The notes: generated by a model not told the origin, from the sequence alone. A stretch of 30,126 bases of DNA from Clostridium sp. CAG:710 (GCA_000432595.1 HF996848.1:1-30126); one strand, 5' to 3'. Positions 1 to 8,856 are shown, counted from the first letter of the stretch. Made by a program: numbers and translations.

Positions 1-20
1 TTATTAATGTCTACTATTTG

Positions 21-50
21 GGGTTCACATCATAATTTGAACTCTTTTTT
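21..50 (+). terminator. Rho-independent terminator for a rightward gene off the left edge
   Basis: A 7-bp stem (21-27 with 38-44, one G-U pair) around a 10-base loop is followed by six T on the + strand. The - strand has no T tail here, so it would stop transcription entering from the left, convergent with the gene ending at 49. Nothing else can be assigned in bases 1-48. Confidence 0.4.
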
Positions 51-684
51 AAAAATCATAATCTACTCTTTTTCTTTTAATATTTACAAAGCAAATAACT
101 AACAGTAAAAGATTAAGTGCTAATGAGGACCACATTATAATACCCTCATTTCCATTTATAATACCCTTTATATCAGATAGTATCTTATTTGCTTTTGCCT
201 TCGGTGTAGTAGGTTTTTCCTCTTCTACAAATAAACTATCCTCTTGTACAAAATCTATTCCAAAATCAACTTCATCAGGTTCAAAAGTCTCATCACCACT
301 ACTAGCAGCAGTTGTTTTAATAGTTATAGAAGTTCTTTGAGGATCAATATCATTCTTAGCATTCATCACTATAGTATAAACTATATATGCAGAAGACCCA
401 CTAGATACAGACAATTTAATAGGATTTCCCTTTTCTACTTCAAATTTTTTATCAATTGTATCCAATTTAACTTCATTAACACTGACTAAATTAAGGAGTG
501 ATCTATCATATGTTATTTCTGCATCATATTTTGTAAGTTGTCTATCTAATATTACAGTATAAACTATATTAGCCCCCGGTAAGATCTTTTCATTACCGGT
601 TATTTTAGTATATGCTTTTTCAGCATTAACTCCAACTGGTAGTAACAAAAATATACTTAAAACAAATATAATAAACTTCTTCAT
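49..684 (-). CDS. Membrane-anchored cohesin-like domain protein
   Basis: This 211-residue exported protein begins with a signal peptide (residues 1-21, ending near VNA). A beta-rich domain at about 22-145 carries the cohesin-type signature AEITYDRSLLNLVSV. An acidic/Pro/Thr linker follows, then one C-terminal membrane helix (about 183-203) and a short basic tail. Cohesins of cellulosomes bind dockerin modules, but related folds are also found in general surface proteins, so the partner is unknown. The start lies 7 bases after the rny stop, with the GGTGGA ribosome site overlapping that stop, so the two genes are probably co-transcribed and coupled. The domain call rests on the motif and overall layout. 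A generic carbohydrate-binding-like beta sandwich is the main alternative. Confidence 0.7.
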   Translation of the reverse strand: MKKFIIFVLSIFLLLPVGVNAEKAYTKITGNEKILPGANIVYTVILDRQLTKYDAEITYDRSLLNLVSVNEVKLDTIDKKFEVEKGNPIKLSVSSGSSAYIVYTIVMNAKNDIDPQRTSITIKTTAASSGDETFEPDEVDFGIDFVQEDSLFVEEEKPTTPKAKANKILSDIKGIINGNEGIIMWSSLALNLLLLVICFVNIKRKRVDYDF

Positions 685-691
685 ACTCCAC

Positions 692-2242
692 CTACTTAGC
701 TTCTTCTGTTGCTCTTGTTTCTCTTATAACGGTTACTTTAATAGTACCTGGATATTGCATAGTAGATTCAATTTGTTCTTTTATATCTCTTGCAATTTTA
801 TGTGCAGATAAATCATCAACATCTTCTGGTTTAACAATTACTCTTAATTCTCTACCAGCTTGTACAGCGAATGTTTTTTCAACGCCTTGCATTCCATTAG
901 CAATTGATTCAAGTTGTTCTAATCTCTTCAAATAATTTTCTAATGAATCATTTCTAGCACCAGGTCGTGATGCAGATAATGCATCAGCAATAGCTACTAA
1001 TACAGAAATAACGTATTTAGCATCAGTATCACCATGATGAGACGCAATAGCATTAATAACTTGATCAGATTCTTTATATTTTTTAGCAATATCAACACCT
1101 ATTTCAACATGGCTTCCTTCCATCTCATGATCAATTGCTTTACCAATATCATGTAAAAGTCCCGCTCTCTTAGCAAGTGAAACATTCTCACCTAATTCAC
1201 CAGCAAGAACTCCCGCCAAATGAGCAACTTCTATAGAATGTTGTAATGCATTTTGACCATAACTAGTTCTAAAATGTAACTTACCTACAAGTTCAACTAG
1301 TTCAGGGTCCATTTTAGTTATTCCAACTTCAAATAGTGCCTCATTACCATATTCAATAATTTTATTTTTCATTTCTTTACTTACTTTGTCATATAATTCT
1401 TCAATTCTAGTTGGATGTATTCTACCATCTTTAAGTAAGTTTTCTAATGTGATTCTAGCAATCTCACGACGTAGAGGATCAAAACTAGATAAAACCACCG
1501 CTTCTGGAGTATCATCTATAATTAAATCTACACCAGTAATAGCTTCTAATGTTCTAATATTTCTACCTTCACGTCCAATGATTCTACCCTTTACTTCATC
1601 ATTAGGTAGTGTAACTACTGTTACAGTTTGTTCATTAGCTAAATCTGCCGCATATCTTTGCATTGAACCAACAATTAACTCTTTTGCTTTTTTATCAGCA
1701 TCTAATTTAGCTTCGTTTTCTCTTTCTTTAATATAAGCAGTAATCTCTTTAGATATTTGCTCTTCTACTTTTTTCATTACCAAGTCTTTTGCTTTTTCTC
1801 TACTAAAACCTGATATTTTTGTTAATAAATCTAGTTGTTCTTGTTTGATTTCTTCCACTTTTGCTTGTTCGTCTTGGATATTTTTTTGTTTTTCTACAAT
1901 TTTTGCCTCTCTCTCATCAAGAGAAAGTTCCCTTTTTTGAAATAATTCATCTCGTTTATCTATACTATTTTCTCTTTGAATAAGACGATCTTCTGATTGC
2001 TTTAATTCTAATTTCTTTTCTTTAATCTCTTTTTCGGCATCTAATTTTAATCTATGAATTTCTTCTTTTGCTTCAAACAAAGATTCTCTCTTAGCTTTCT
2101 CAGCATCCTTTTTTGCTTTTTCAACTATGACTTCTGCCTTTTTACTTGCATTATTTTCTTTTGCATTATTAAAAACTATACTAGCTGCAACACCTGTTGA
2201 TAATCCAATTACGACTAACAAAATGGAGACTAATATTTGCAT
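692..2242 (-). CDS. rny: Ribonuclease Y
   Basis: RNase Y is the membrane-bound endoribonuclease that starts mRNA decay in many Bacillota. The 516-residue protein has an N-terminal membrane helix, a long Lys/Glu-rich coiled coil to about residue 190, a KH RNA-binding domain (GRIIGREGRNIRTLEAITG) and an HD phosphohydrolase domain (LLHDIGKAIDHE, then SHHGD). The length matches the family. I start it at the ATG at 2242, not the in-frame ATG at 2257: GGAGG lies inside the first codons after 2257 and is 8 bases from the 2242 ATG, where the hydrophobic MQILVSILLVV segment begins. A good sigma-A promoter lies upstream. The cohesin-like gene follows directly. Confidence 0.97.
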   Translation of the reverse strand: MQILVSILLVVIGLSTGVAASIVFNNAKENNASKKAEVIVEKAKKDAEKAKRESLFEAKEEIHRLKLDAEKEIKEKKLELKQSEDRLIQRENSIDKRDELFQKRELSLDEREAKIVEKQKNIQDEQAKVEEIKQEQLDLLTKISGFSREKAKDLVMKKVEEQISKEITAYIKERENEAKLDADKKAKELIVGSMQRYAADLANEQTVTVVTLPNDEVKGRIIGREGRNIRTLEAITGVDLIIDDTPEAVVLSSFDPLRREIARITLENLLKDGRIHPTRIEELYDKVSKEMKNKIIEYGNEALFEVGITKMDPELVELVGKLHFRTSYGQNALQHSIEVAHLAGVLAGELGENVSLAKRAGLLHDIGKAIDHEMEGSHVEIGVDIAKKYKESDQVINAIASHHGDTDAKYVISVLVAIADALSASRPGARNDSLENYLKRLEQLESIANGMQGVEKTFAVQAGRELRVIVKPEDVDDLSAHKIARDIKEQIESTMQYPGTIKVTVIRETRATEEAK

Positions 2243-2303
2243 AAACTCTACCTCCATTTTCTATTTATGTTAAATTAAACTTAAAATCTTAACATCTATA
2301 TCT

Positions 2304-2332
2304 ATTGTAAAATTTTTTACTCATAATGTCAA
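2304..2332 (-). promoter_or_regulatory. Sigma-A promoter of rny
   Basis: On the - strand there is a perfect -35 TTGACA (2327-2332), a 17-bp spacer and a -10 TACAAT (2304-2309). This predicts a start near 2297 and a leader of about 55 bases before the rny ATG. Confidence 0.75.
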
Positions 2333-2365
2333 TTAAAAATCATAAAAGCAGGGACATTCCCCCAT

Positions 2366-2392
2366 ACGCTAGGCTACTATATTCATACATTA
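2366..2392 (+). promoter_or_regulatory. Possible mother-cell sigma factor (SigE/SigK-type) promoter of cotJ
   Basis: CATACATTA at 2384-2392 fits both the SigE -10 (CATACANT) and the SigK -10 (CATANNNTA). An AC at 2366-2367, 16 bases upstream, fits the minimal SigK -35; no good SigE -35 is visible. Spore-coat cotJ genes of Bacillus are transcribed by SigE. The ribosome site AGGAGG (2397-2402) would lie almost at the transcript start, which is a weakness, although other promoters in this window also leave very short leaders. Confidence 0.4.
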
Positions 2393-2411
2393 AACTAGGA
2401 GGATTAATCAA

Positions 2412-2900
2412 ATGAGAAATAACTACAATTATTATCCTAATAATTATAACCGAATGGATTATGATGAGTTTATAAACAATTTAAATTTCCCTCAAAATAT
2501 GATGCAAAACCAAATGCAAAATAATCAAGCTCAACAATCAAATAACACATTATATGGTCCATATGAAGGTTATATAAAAGGAAACTTATTTAAAAATTTA
2601 TATGAAGAATATAAAGACTATCAACCTGCGAAATTATTGCCAAAATCAGAGGAAGAAGAAGCACTTCTCAATCTAAATCAAATGCAGTTTGCAATGCATG
2701 AAATTAACCTTTATTTAGATGTTTATCCAAATGATAATAACATGATGAATGAATATAATAAAGCAAGAGCAAACTATAATAACATGTTAAGAGAATACCA
2801 AAATAAATATGGTAGCTTACTTGTAAATAGTGATTCCTTAAACCAAATTCCATTTGGATGGGAAGAAGAAGTTTGGCCTTGGGACAGGAGGGGTCTATAA
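2412..2900 (+). CDS. CotJA-CotJB fusion, spore coat protein
   Basis: This 162-residue protein joins what are normally two small spore-coat proteins. Residues 1-45 are rich in Asn, Gln, Tyr and Met. Residues about 50-72 (YIKGNLFKNLYEEYKDY) resemble the GTLFPELYxPY core of CotJA. Residues about 82-160 match CotJB, with FAMHEINLYLDVYPND and a C-terminal WEEEVWPWDR. In Bacillus, CotJA and CotJB are separate proteins of about 80-90 residues each, so the size fits a fusion. AGGAGG lies 9 bases before the ATG. The stop overlaps the cotJC ATG by one base. The CotJB half is secure; the CotJA half is weaker because its usual proline-rich N-terminus is replaced by low-complexity sequence. Confidence 0.8.
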   Translation: MRNNYNYYPNNYNRMDYDEFINNLNFPQNMMQNQMQNNQAQQSNNTLYGPYEGYIKGNLFKNLYEEYKDYQPAKLLPKSEEEEALLNLNQMQFAMHEINLYLDVYPNDNNMMNEYNKARANYNNMLREYQNKYGSLLVNSDSLNQIPFGWEEEVWPWDRRGL

Positions 2901-3457
2901 TGTGGGTTTATCAAAAGAAACTACAATATCCAGTTGATATAAAGAAAAAAGATTTAAGAATGGCTAAATATTTAGTAACACAATATGGTGGTGCTAATGG
3001 AGAAATGGCTGCTGCACTACGTTATCTAAATCAACGATATACAATGCCAGACAATAGAGGAAAAGCTCTTTTAACTGATATAGGTACTGAGGAATTAGCT
3101 CACATAGAGATGATTTCAACAATGATTTACCAACTAACAAAAGATGCTACTCTTGAAGAATTAAAAGAAGCAGGATTAGATACTAATTATGCTGAACATA
3201 ATCGATCACTTTATCCAACTGACTCAAATGGTGTACCTTTTACAGTCACCTATTTTGCAGCAACAGGTGATCCACTAGCCGATTTATCAGAGGATATGGC
3301 TGCCGAACAAAAAGCAAGAGCAGTTTATGAAAATCTAATAGATTTAACAAATGACCCTGATGTAATTGGACCATTATTATGGTTAAGGCAAAGAGAAGTA
3401 GTACACTTTAATAGATTTAAAGAACTATATGACTTTTATAAAGAAAAAGGATATTAA
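2900..3457 (+). CDS. cotJC: CotJC, manganese-catalase-family spore coat protein
   Basis: CotJC is a ferritin-like four-helix protein related to dimanganese catalase and a component of the spore coat. The 185 residues show the expected metal-ligand helices: GEMAAALRYLNQRY, TEELAHIEM, EDMAAEQKARAVYE and LRQREVVHFNRF. The start is taken at the ATG at 2900, giving the family N-terminus MWVYQKKLQYPVDIK. An earlier in-frame ATG at 2858 would only add translated cotJB sequence. AGGAGG lies about 8 bases upstream, inside the end of cotJAB, and the TAATG overlap indicates translational coupling. The gene ends one base before the stop codon of the convergent helicase gene, with no terminator between them. 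Confidence 0.95.
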   Translation: MWVYQKKLQYPVDIKKKDLRMAKYLVTQYGGANGEMAAALRYLNQRYTMPDNRGKALLTDIGTEELAHIEMISTMIYQLTKDATLEELKEAGLDTNYAEHNRSLYPTDSNGVPFTVTYFAATGDPLADLSEDMAAEQKARAVYENLIDLTNDPDVIGPLLWLRQREVVHFNRFKELYDFYKEKGY

Positions 3458-3458
3458 T

Positions 3459-4931
3459 CTATTTAATTACTTCAATATAATTAAAATCAGACTTAACAAT
3501 TTCATGGATAAACATAGATTCATGAAATTTTTTTGTCATTAAATAAACATTATTACGCGTTCTGGTAATAGCTACATAAAAAAGTCTTCTTTCCTCATCA
3601 TATAAATATTCTCCACTACGTGATACATATCTTAAAACCCGATCATCTGCAATGGTGTTAGGAATTCCCATTAAAGAATCAACAACATTAAGTAATATCA
3701 CATTATTTGATTCTAACCCTTTAGAGCGATGTATAGTTAAATATGTAATTGTAAGTTCAGGCCTTTTATTATAAAAAATATTATCACCTACTTTAGTTAA
3801 ATCTTCGTCAATATAATCATAAATATCATTATTAGTTCTACCTAAAATCATTATATCGCCATCTAAAGTATCAAGAAGATTTTTTATAGGGATATAACAT
3901 AATTTAATTGGTTTAGGATTAGATATAGATGAATTCATTTCCTTTCTTATTTGCATTTTATTCTTCATAATAAATCTCCCAGCAACACTAATTAGTTCCC
4001 TACTATTACGGTAAGTACTCTGTATTTTAAGCATATTAGCATCACTAAAATATTTATTAAAATTAACAAACAAATCCAAAGTACAACCATTAAATCTATA
4101 TATTGATTGAAAATCATCTCCAACTGCCATAAATCTAGCACCAGTCCTATTTAAAATATTTTTAATAAGTAAATACCTTATATAAGAAGTATCTTGATAT
4201 TCATCAATTATAATAAAATCATAATCTCTTACTGCACCACCATTAGATACCATCTTAGAAGATACGGTTATCATATCATCAAAATCAATAGAGCAATTAC
4301 TATTAAGTTCATTCATATAAATCAAATATACATTTAATGCTATCGACAAAAACAAATTTTCTTTTCTAAAATGAGAACACTTTCTAAATTCAATAAATGA
4401 ATTCAAACCATAATTATTGGTTTTAAATAACCTTATAAATTTAACAACAAGTCTTTCAAATGAAATAATCTTATCATAATTATCTTTTAGAAACTTACTA
4501 TACCTTATCTCTGTATTAAAATAAAATCGTATCTTAAAATATGAAAGTACCTTCTTCATTAAAGCTTCGCTTTCAAATATAATTCCAAAGAAAAACTCAT
4601 GAGTAATATATTCTAAATAAGAACAAGGACATATATTAAATCTAATATTATTAAGTTCAAAAATAGAAAGTGCTAACTTATGAAATGTCATAACATCAAC
4701 ATTCATGCCTATTTTTTCCTTAAGACTTAAAACCGATGCATTAGTAAAAGAAATACATAAAATCCTACTTGGATCTATACCAATAGAATTAACCAAATAT
4801 TTAACCTTACCAACAATGGTTAGACTTTTTCCACTACCCGCACCCGCAACAACCAAAAGATTTTTACCATCATCTAAAACTATTTTTTCTTGTTCATTAT
4901 CTAATTTACAACCATTAACAATAATATCCAT
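3459..4931 (-). CDS. Compact UvrD/Rep-family superfamily 1 helicase
   Basis: This 490-residue ATPase has the superfamily 1A motifs in order: motif I GAGSGKS near residue 31, Ia SFTNAS, motif II IIIDEYQDTS, motif III AVGDDFQSIYRFNG, motif IV STYRNS, motif V TIHRSKGLE and motif VI LFYVAITRTRNNVYL. UvrD, Rep and PcrA are about 650-750 residues, so this protein is about a third shorter, and the accessory 1B and 2B subdomains must be cut down. It therefore may be a special-purpose helicase rather than the housekeeping PcrA. No strong ribosome site precedes the ATG at 4931. No partner gene (for example an AddB or a nuclease) is adjacent, so the substrate cannot be inferred. The family is certain; the function is open. 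Confidence 0.88.
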   Translation of the reverse strand: MDIIVNGCKLDNEQEKIVLDDGKNLLVVAGAGSGKSLTIVGKVKYLVNSIGIDPSRILCISFTNASVLSLKEKIGMNVDVMTFHKLALSIFELNNIRFNICPCSYLEYITHEFFFGIIFESEALMKKVLSYFKIRFYFNTEIRYSKFLKDNYDKIISFERLVVKFIRLFKTNNYGLNSFIEFRKCSHFRKENLFLSIALNVYLIYMNELNSNCSIDFDDMITVSSKMVSNGGAVRDYDFIIIDEYQDTSYIRYLLIKNILNRTGARFMAVGDDFQSIYRFNGCTLDLFVNFNKYFSDANMLKIQSTYRNSRELISVAGRFIMKNKMQIRKEMNSSISNPKPIKLCYIPIKNLLDTLDGDIMILGRTNNDIYDYIDEDLTKVGDNIFYNKRPELTITYLTIHRSKGLESNNVILLNVVDSLMGIPNTIADDRVLRYVSRSGEYLYDEERRLFYVAITRTRNNVYLMTKKFHESMFIHEIVKSDFNYIEVIK

Positions 4932-4964
4932 ATAAGAATTATTATCTATAAAATAATTTTTTCC

Positions 4965-4993
4965 TAAAAAAAAAATAGACTATTTGTCTATTT
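4965..4993 (-). terminator. Terminator of xfp
   Basis: On the - strand an 8-bp perfect stem (4986-4993 with 4973-4980) with a 5-base loop is followed by a run of T. The hairpin includes the xfp stop codon (4980-4982). Confidence 0.8.
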
Positions 4994-7358
4994 CTTTCAT
5001 TGAGTCTTCCCATGTCCAATTTCTAACTTCTTCTAGATCTTGTCCATATTCTCTTATATATTCACTATGTTCAATTAATTTATCTTTGCACCATTCAATA
5101 AGCCTTGAAGAACTATTACCAAGTTGTGGTAAATATTTAAGAGCATCAATAACAATATGATATCTATCTATTTCATTTTGAACTCTCATATCAAAAGGTG
5201 TTGTAATTGTACCTTCTTCTTTATATCCATGAACATGAATATCTTTGTTTTCTCTTTTATAAATTAATTGATGAATTAATGAAGGGTATCCATGGAAAGC
5301 AAATATAATTGGTTTATCTTTAGTAAAAATTGCATTGTAATCTTGATTACTCAAACCATGAGGATGTTGAAAATCAGGTTGTAATCTCATTAAATCGACT
5401 ACATTTACTACCCTAATTTTTAAATCTTTAAAAGCATTTCTTAAAATAGAAGTAGCAGCTAACACCTCAAGCGTAGGTGTATCTCCACAACAAGCTAAAA
5501 CAATATCAGGTTCACCATTTTGATCATTACTAGCAAAATTCCATATACCAACACCTTTTTCACAATGTTTAATGGCCTCTTCCATAGTTAACCACTGTGG
5601 TCTAGGGTGTTTAGAAGCCACTATAACATTTATATAATTCTTAGTTTTAATACAATGGTCAAAACAAGATAATAAACAATTTGTATCAGGTGGCAAATAC
5701 ATTCTAACTATATCAGCTTTTTTAGTAACTAAATGATTTAAAAAGCCTGGATCTTGATGTGTAAATCCATTATGATCTTGTTGCCATACATGAGATGTCA
5801 AAATATAATTAAGTGATGAAATGTCACTTCTCCAATCAAGATCTTTAGTAACCTTAAGCCACTTAGCATGTTGACTAGTCATTGAATCAACAATTCTAAT
5901 AAATGCTTCATAGCAATGCATAAATCCATGTCTTCCAGTTAATAAATATCCTTCAAGTGCTCCCTCACAAAAATGTTCAGATAAATAAGAATCCATTATT
6001 CTACCCTCATGCGACAAATATTCATCATCAACATATGTAATAGCATCCCAACTTCTTTTTTCTTCATCAAACATAAAATTAAGTCTATTTGATAAAGCCT
6101 CATCTGGACCAAAAACTCTAAAATTTTTGCTTTCTTTATTTAATTTAAATACGTCTCTTACATATTTTCCAAGTTCCATCATATCTTGTTTTATAACTGT
6201 ACCTGGTGCATTAACTGTAACAGCATAATTTCTAAAATCAGGTAACCTTAAATCTTTTAAAAGCAACCCACCATTAGCATTAGGATTAGCTCCCATTCTT
6301 CTATTTCCCACAGGAGCAAGACTCTTAAGATCACTTCTTAATTTTCCAGATTCATCAAATAATTCCTCTGGGTGATAACTTTTTAACCAACCTTCCAACA
6401 AATTTAAAGTTTCAATATTATCCCTATCTATAGGAATTGGAACCTGATGTGCCCTAAATGTTCCTTCAATCTTCTTACGATCAAACTCCTTAGGACCAGT
6501 CCATCCTTTAGGGGATCTAAATACTATCATAGGCCATTTAATATTTTCATAATTCATATCCTTATAGGAAGATTTTATATCTTTAATCTCTTTAATAACA
6601 AGTTCCAAAACTTCAGCCATAATTTCATGCATTTGAATTGGATCATCACCCTCAACATAATATGGATGCCATCCCAATCCTTTAAAATAATCATTTAATT
6701 CCTTTTTATCAACTCTCGCAAGTACAGTTGGATTAGCGATTTTATAACCATTTAAATGTAGAATAGGTAAAACCACTCCATCAGTAGCTGGATTTAAAAA
6801 CTTATTTACTCTCCATGAAGTAGCAAGAGGACCTGTTTCAGCTTCGCCATCCCCAACAACACAAGCCGCAATTAAACTAGGATTATCCAAAACTGCCCCA
6901 AAAGCATGAGATAAACTATAACCTAATTCACCACCCTCATTAATAGACCCAGGTACTTCAGGCGCAACATGAGAAGATACTCCACCAGGAAAGCTAAATT
7001 GCTTAAATAATTTTTTCATTCCTTCTTCATCTTCAGTAATATTTGGATAAACTTCACTATAAGTACCATCCAAATAATTATTAGAAATCATTGCATTTCC
7101 ACCATGACCAGGTCCTGAAATATAAATCATATTTAAATCATACTCTTTAATAATTCTATTTAAATGAAGATAAATAAAATTTTGACCAGGAACAGTGCCC
7201 CAATGTCCAACTATAGTATGTTTAATATCATCAAAAGTAAGTTTTCGCTTCAACAATGGATTATCAAGCAAATACAATTGCCCCGCTGACAAATAATTTG
7301 CCGCTCTAAAATATTCATCCATCTTATGTAACATTTCATCATTAAGTACTCTATTCAT
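4980..7358 (-). CDS. xfp: D-xylulose 5-phosphate/D-fructose 6-phosphate phosphoketolase
   Basis: Phosphoketolase uses thiamine diphosphate and phosphate to split xylulose 5-phosphate (and often fructose 6-phosphate) into acetyl phosphate plus a shorter sugar phosphate, giving ATP through acetate kinase. The 792-residue length is typical. Family signatures are GHWGTVPGQNFIYLHLNR near residue 52, GPGHGGNA, SFPGGVSSHVAPEVPGSI, the thiamine-binding GDGEAETGPLATSW, and in the second half HNGFTHQDPGFL. AAGGAG lies 6 bases before the ATG, and a terminator overlaps the stop, so the gene looks like a single-gene transcript. In an anaerobe with a small gene set this would be a central sugar-catabolic step. 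Xylulose versus fructose substrate preference cannot be read from the sequence. Confidence 0.97.
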   Translation of the reverse strand: MNRVLNDEMLHKMDEYFRAANYLSAGQLYLLDNPLLKRKLTFDDIKHTIVGHWGTVPGQNFIYLHLNRIIKEYDLNMIYISGPGHGGNAMISNNYLDGTYSEVYPNITEDEEGMKKLFKQFSFPGGVSSHVAPEVPGSINEGGELGYSLSHAFGAVLDNPSLIAACVVGDGEAETGPLATSWRVNKFLNPATDGVVLPILHLNGYKIANPTVLARVDKKELNDYFKGLGWHPYYVEGDDPIQMHEIMAEVLELVIKEIKDIKSSYKDMNYENIKWPMIVFRSPKGWTGPKEFDRKKIEGTFRAHQVPIPIDRDNIETLNLLEGWLKSYHPEELFDESGKLRSDLKSLAPVGNRRMGANPNANGGLLLKDLRLPDFRNYAVTVNAPGTVIKQDMMELGKYVRDVFKLNKESKNFRVFGPDEALSNRLNFMFDEEKRSWDAITYVDDEYLSHEGRIMDSYLSEHFCEGALEGYLLTGRHGFMHCYEAFIRIVDSMTSQHAKWLKVTKDLDWRSDISSLNYILTSHVWQQDHNGFTHQDPGFLNHLVTKKADIVRMYLPPDTNCLLSCFDHCIKTKNYINVIVASKHPRPQWLTMEEAIKHCEKGVGIWNFASNDQNGEPDIVLACCGDTPTLEVLAATSILRNAFKDLKIRVVNVVDLMRLQPDFQHPHGLSNQDYNAIFTKDKPIIFAFHGYPSLIHQLIYKRENKDIHVHGYKEEGTITTPFDMRVQNEIDRYHIVIDALKYLPQLGNSSSRLIEWCKDKLIEHSEYIREYGQDLEEVRNWTWEDSMKEIDK

Positions 7359-7403
7359 AAATTTCTCCTTATCCTATATATAAATTATATATCAATTTTA
7401 CAA

Positions 7404-7430
7404 AGAAAAAAAGAGTATTGACTACTCTTT
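7404..7430 (-). terminator. Terminator of the mscS-family gene
   Basis: On the - strand an 8-bp perfect stem (AAAGAGTA with TACTCTTT, 7423-7430 and 7410-7417) with a 5-base loop is followed by a T-rich tail, just after the stop at 7435. Confidence 0.8.
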
Positions 7431-7434
7431 ACAC

Positions 7435-8244
7435 TTATTTATCTAAATGAACATCCAACTGTGGATAAGGTATTGAAATACCTTCTTCATCAAAAGCTTT
7501 CTTAACCTGTTCTAATACCTCAAATCTAGCATCCCAATAATTTGTAGTATTAACCGGCATTCTAAATGTAAATATTAAAGCATTATCAGCATGTTCACTT
7601 AAAACAATATAAATATCTTTTTCTCTATTTTTAATTAAATATTGACTATTTAACGCAACATTTCTTAATACACTTTTAACTTTATCTATATCAGAATTAT
7701 ATCCAACCGAAAATTTTAAATCTAATTTTCTAGTTTTCATAGATGAATAATTAACTACTACTGAGTTTGATAACCCACCATTAGGAATAACAACAATTCT
7801 ATCATCAACTGTATTTAAAACTGTGTGAAATATATTTATTTCCTTAACTGTACCATTCTCAGAATTAGTCTCTATAAAATCTCCTACTTTAAATGGCTTA
7901 AATAACATTATCATTACGCCACCTGCAATATTACTAAGTCCACCTTGTAACGCAAGACCAAGAGCTAATCCAGCAGAACCAATAACCGCAATTATAGATG
8001 TCATTGGAACACCAATATTAGTAACTGCACTTATTACTACTAATGCCTTTAAAACAACAGTTATAATACTTGCAATAAATGTCTGAGAACTCTTCTCTAA
8101 TTTGTTAAATCCTCTACCTTTTTTAATAAACCCAACAATATATTGAATAACCTTAAAACCTATAATTATAATTAATATAGATACAACTAATTTTACAGAA
8201 AAATCAGCTAAACCTTCTAAAAATTTTTCTATCATCTTTTCCAT
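7435..8244 (-). CDS. Small-conductance mechanosensitive channel, MscS family
   Basis: MscS channels open when membrane tension rises and let solutes out during hypo-osmotic shock. The 269 residues contain three hydrophobic helices. The pore-lining TM3 is rich in Gly and Ala (GSAGLALGLALQGGLSNIAGG), followed by MLFKPFKVGDFIE and the beta domain (VVIPNGGLSN). The length is close to E. coli MscS (286). GGAGG lies 7 bases before the ATG at 8244, so the first Met is used rather than Met4. It is divergent from the lipoprotein gene across a spacer of about 100 bases and has its own terminator. Confidence 0.95.
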   Translation of the reverse strand: MEKMIEKFLEGLADFSVKLVVSILIIIIGFKVIQYIVGFIKKGRGFNKLEKSSQTFIASIITVVLKALVVISAVTNIGVPMTSIIAVIGSAGLALGLALQGGLSNIAGGVMIMLFKPFKVGDFIETNSENGTVKEINIFHTVLNTVDDRIVVIPNGGLSNSVVVNYSSMKTRKLDLKFSVGYNSDIDKVKSVLRNVALNSQYLIKNREKDIYIVLSEHADNALIFTFRMPVNTTNYWDARFEVLEQVKKAFDEEGISIPYPQLDVHLDK

Positions 8245-8342
8245 ACTTTACCTCCAATATAATTCTAACACATAATTTAACTTAAATATATTTATTTTTA
8301 GAAATTACTATGTTAAAATATTTTTAATACGAGGTGTTTAAA

Positions 8343-8822
8343 ATGAAAAAAAACTTTTTGATACTAATAGTTACCATATTTATCCTAACCGCATGTAATA
8401 CTCCTATAAAAGAAAATAAACTAAAAGCAAAATGGACTTTAGATGAATCATTAAAGCCTGATATAACCTTTACAAAAAGTACTGATAATGATGTAAACGG
8501 AATATTTTATTCAGAAGGACAAATTACCTATGAAGAATTTAGAAGCTATATTAGCACTCTAGAAAAAAATGGTTTTAAACTAGATTGGAGATACTCAGAT
8601 GCAGAGACATTAGATGCAATAGATAAAGCAAAAACAAAAAATGAAAAAGACGGAATATTTAGTGATGGATATATAAATGTAAGAATGTGTAAAGATAAAG
8701 ATGCTACAAATAAGGAAATATGCTTTTTTATGCAATGGGTTGATAAAGAAATATACAATAAATTAAATCCAGAAAATAAAGTTGAATACAGTTTTAAGCT
8801 GGAAACAGGAAATTCAAAATAG
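8343..8822 (+). CDS. Small lipoprotein of unknown function
   Basis: This 159-residue protein has a lipoprotein signal peptide: basic MKKN, a hydrophobic stretch, then the lipobox LTAC, so the mature protein would start at lipid-modified Cys and sit on the outer face of the membrane. The mature part (about 140 residues) is Lys- and Glu-rich with no motif I recognise, and contains two further cysteines (CKDKDATNKEICFF), which could form a disulfide. I start at the ATG at 8343: GAGGTG at 8331-8336 is 6 bases upstream, while the possible GTG at 8334 is itself part of that site. It has its own terminator and lies just before htpG. Confidence 0.8.
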   Translation: MKKNFLILIVTIFILTACNTPIKENKLKAKWTLDESLKPDITFTKSTDNDVNGIFYSEGQITYEEFRSYISTLEKNGFKLDWRYSDAETLDAIDKAKTKNEKDGIFSDGYINVRMCKDKDATNKEICFFMQWVDKEIYNKLNPENKVEYSFKLETGNSK

Positions 8823-8827
8823 AAATT

Positions 8828-8856
8828 ATATATGTTTTAACATATATTTTTTTTTT
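8828..8856 (+). terminator. Terminator of the lipoprotein gene
   Basis: A self-complementary arm pair (8828-8836 with 8839-8847) is followed by an uninterrupted T run to 8856, six bases after the stop codon. Confidence 0.7.

Noticed and set aside
2351..2361. GGGA-CAT-TCCC inverted repeat between rny and cotJ
   Set aside because: Only four bases per arm and no match to a known operator; too short to call.
3380..3420. AGG codon reassignment, known from some uncultured Bacilli
   Set aside because: AGG encodes Arg at the conserved CotJC position in LRQREVVHF, so the normal meaning holds.
8331..8345. GTG start for the lipoprotein gene at 8334
   Set aside because: The GTG is part of the GAGGTG ribosome site; the ATG at 8343 has the right spacing and a normal signal peptide start.
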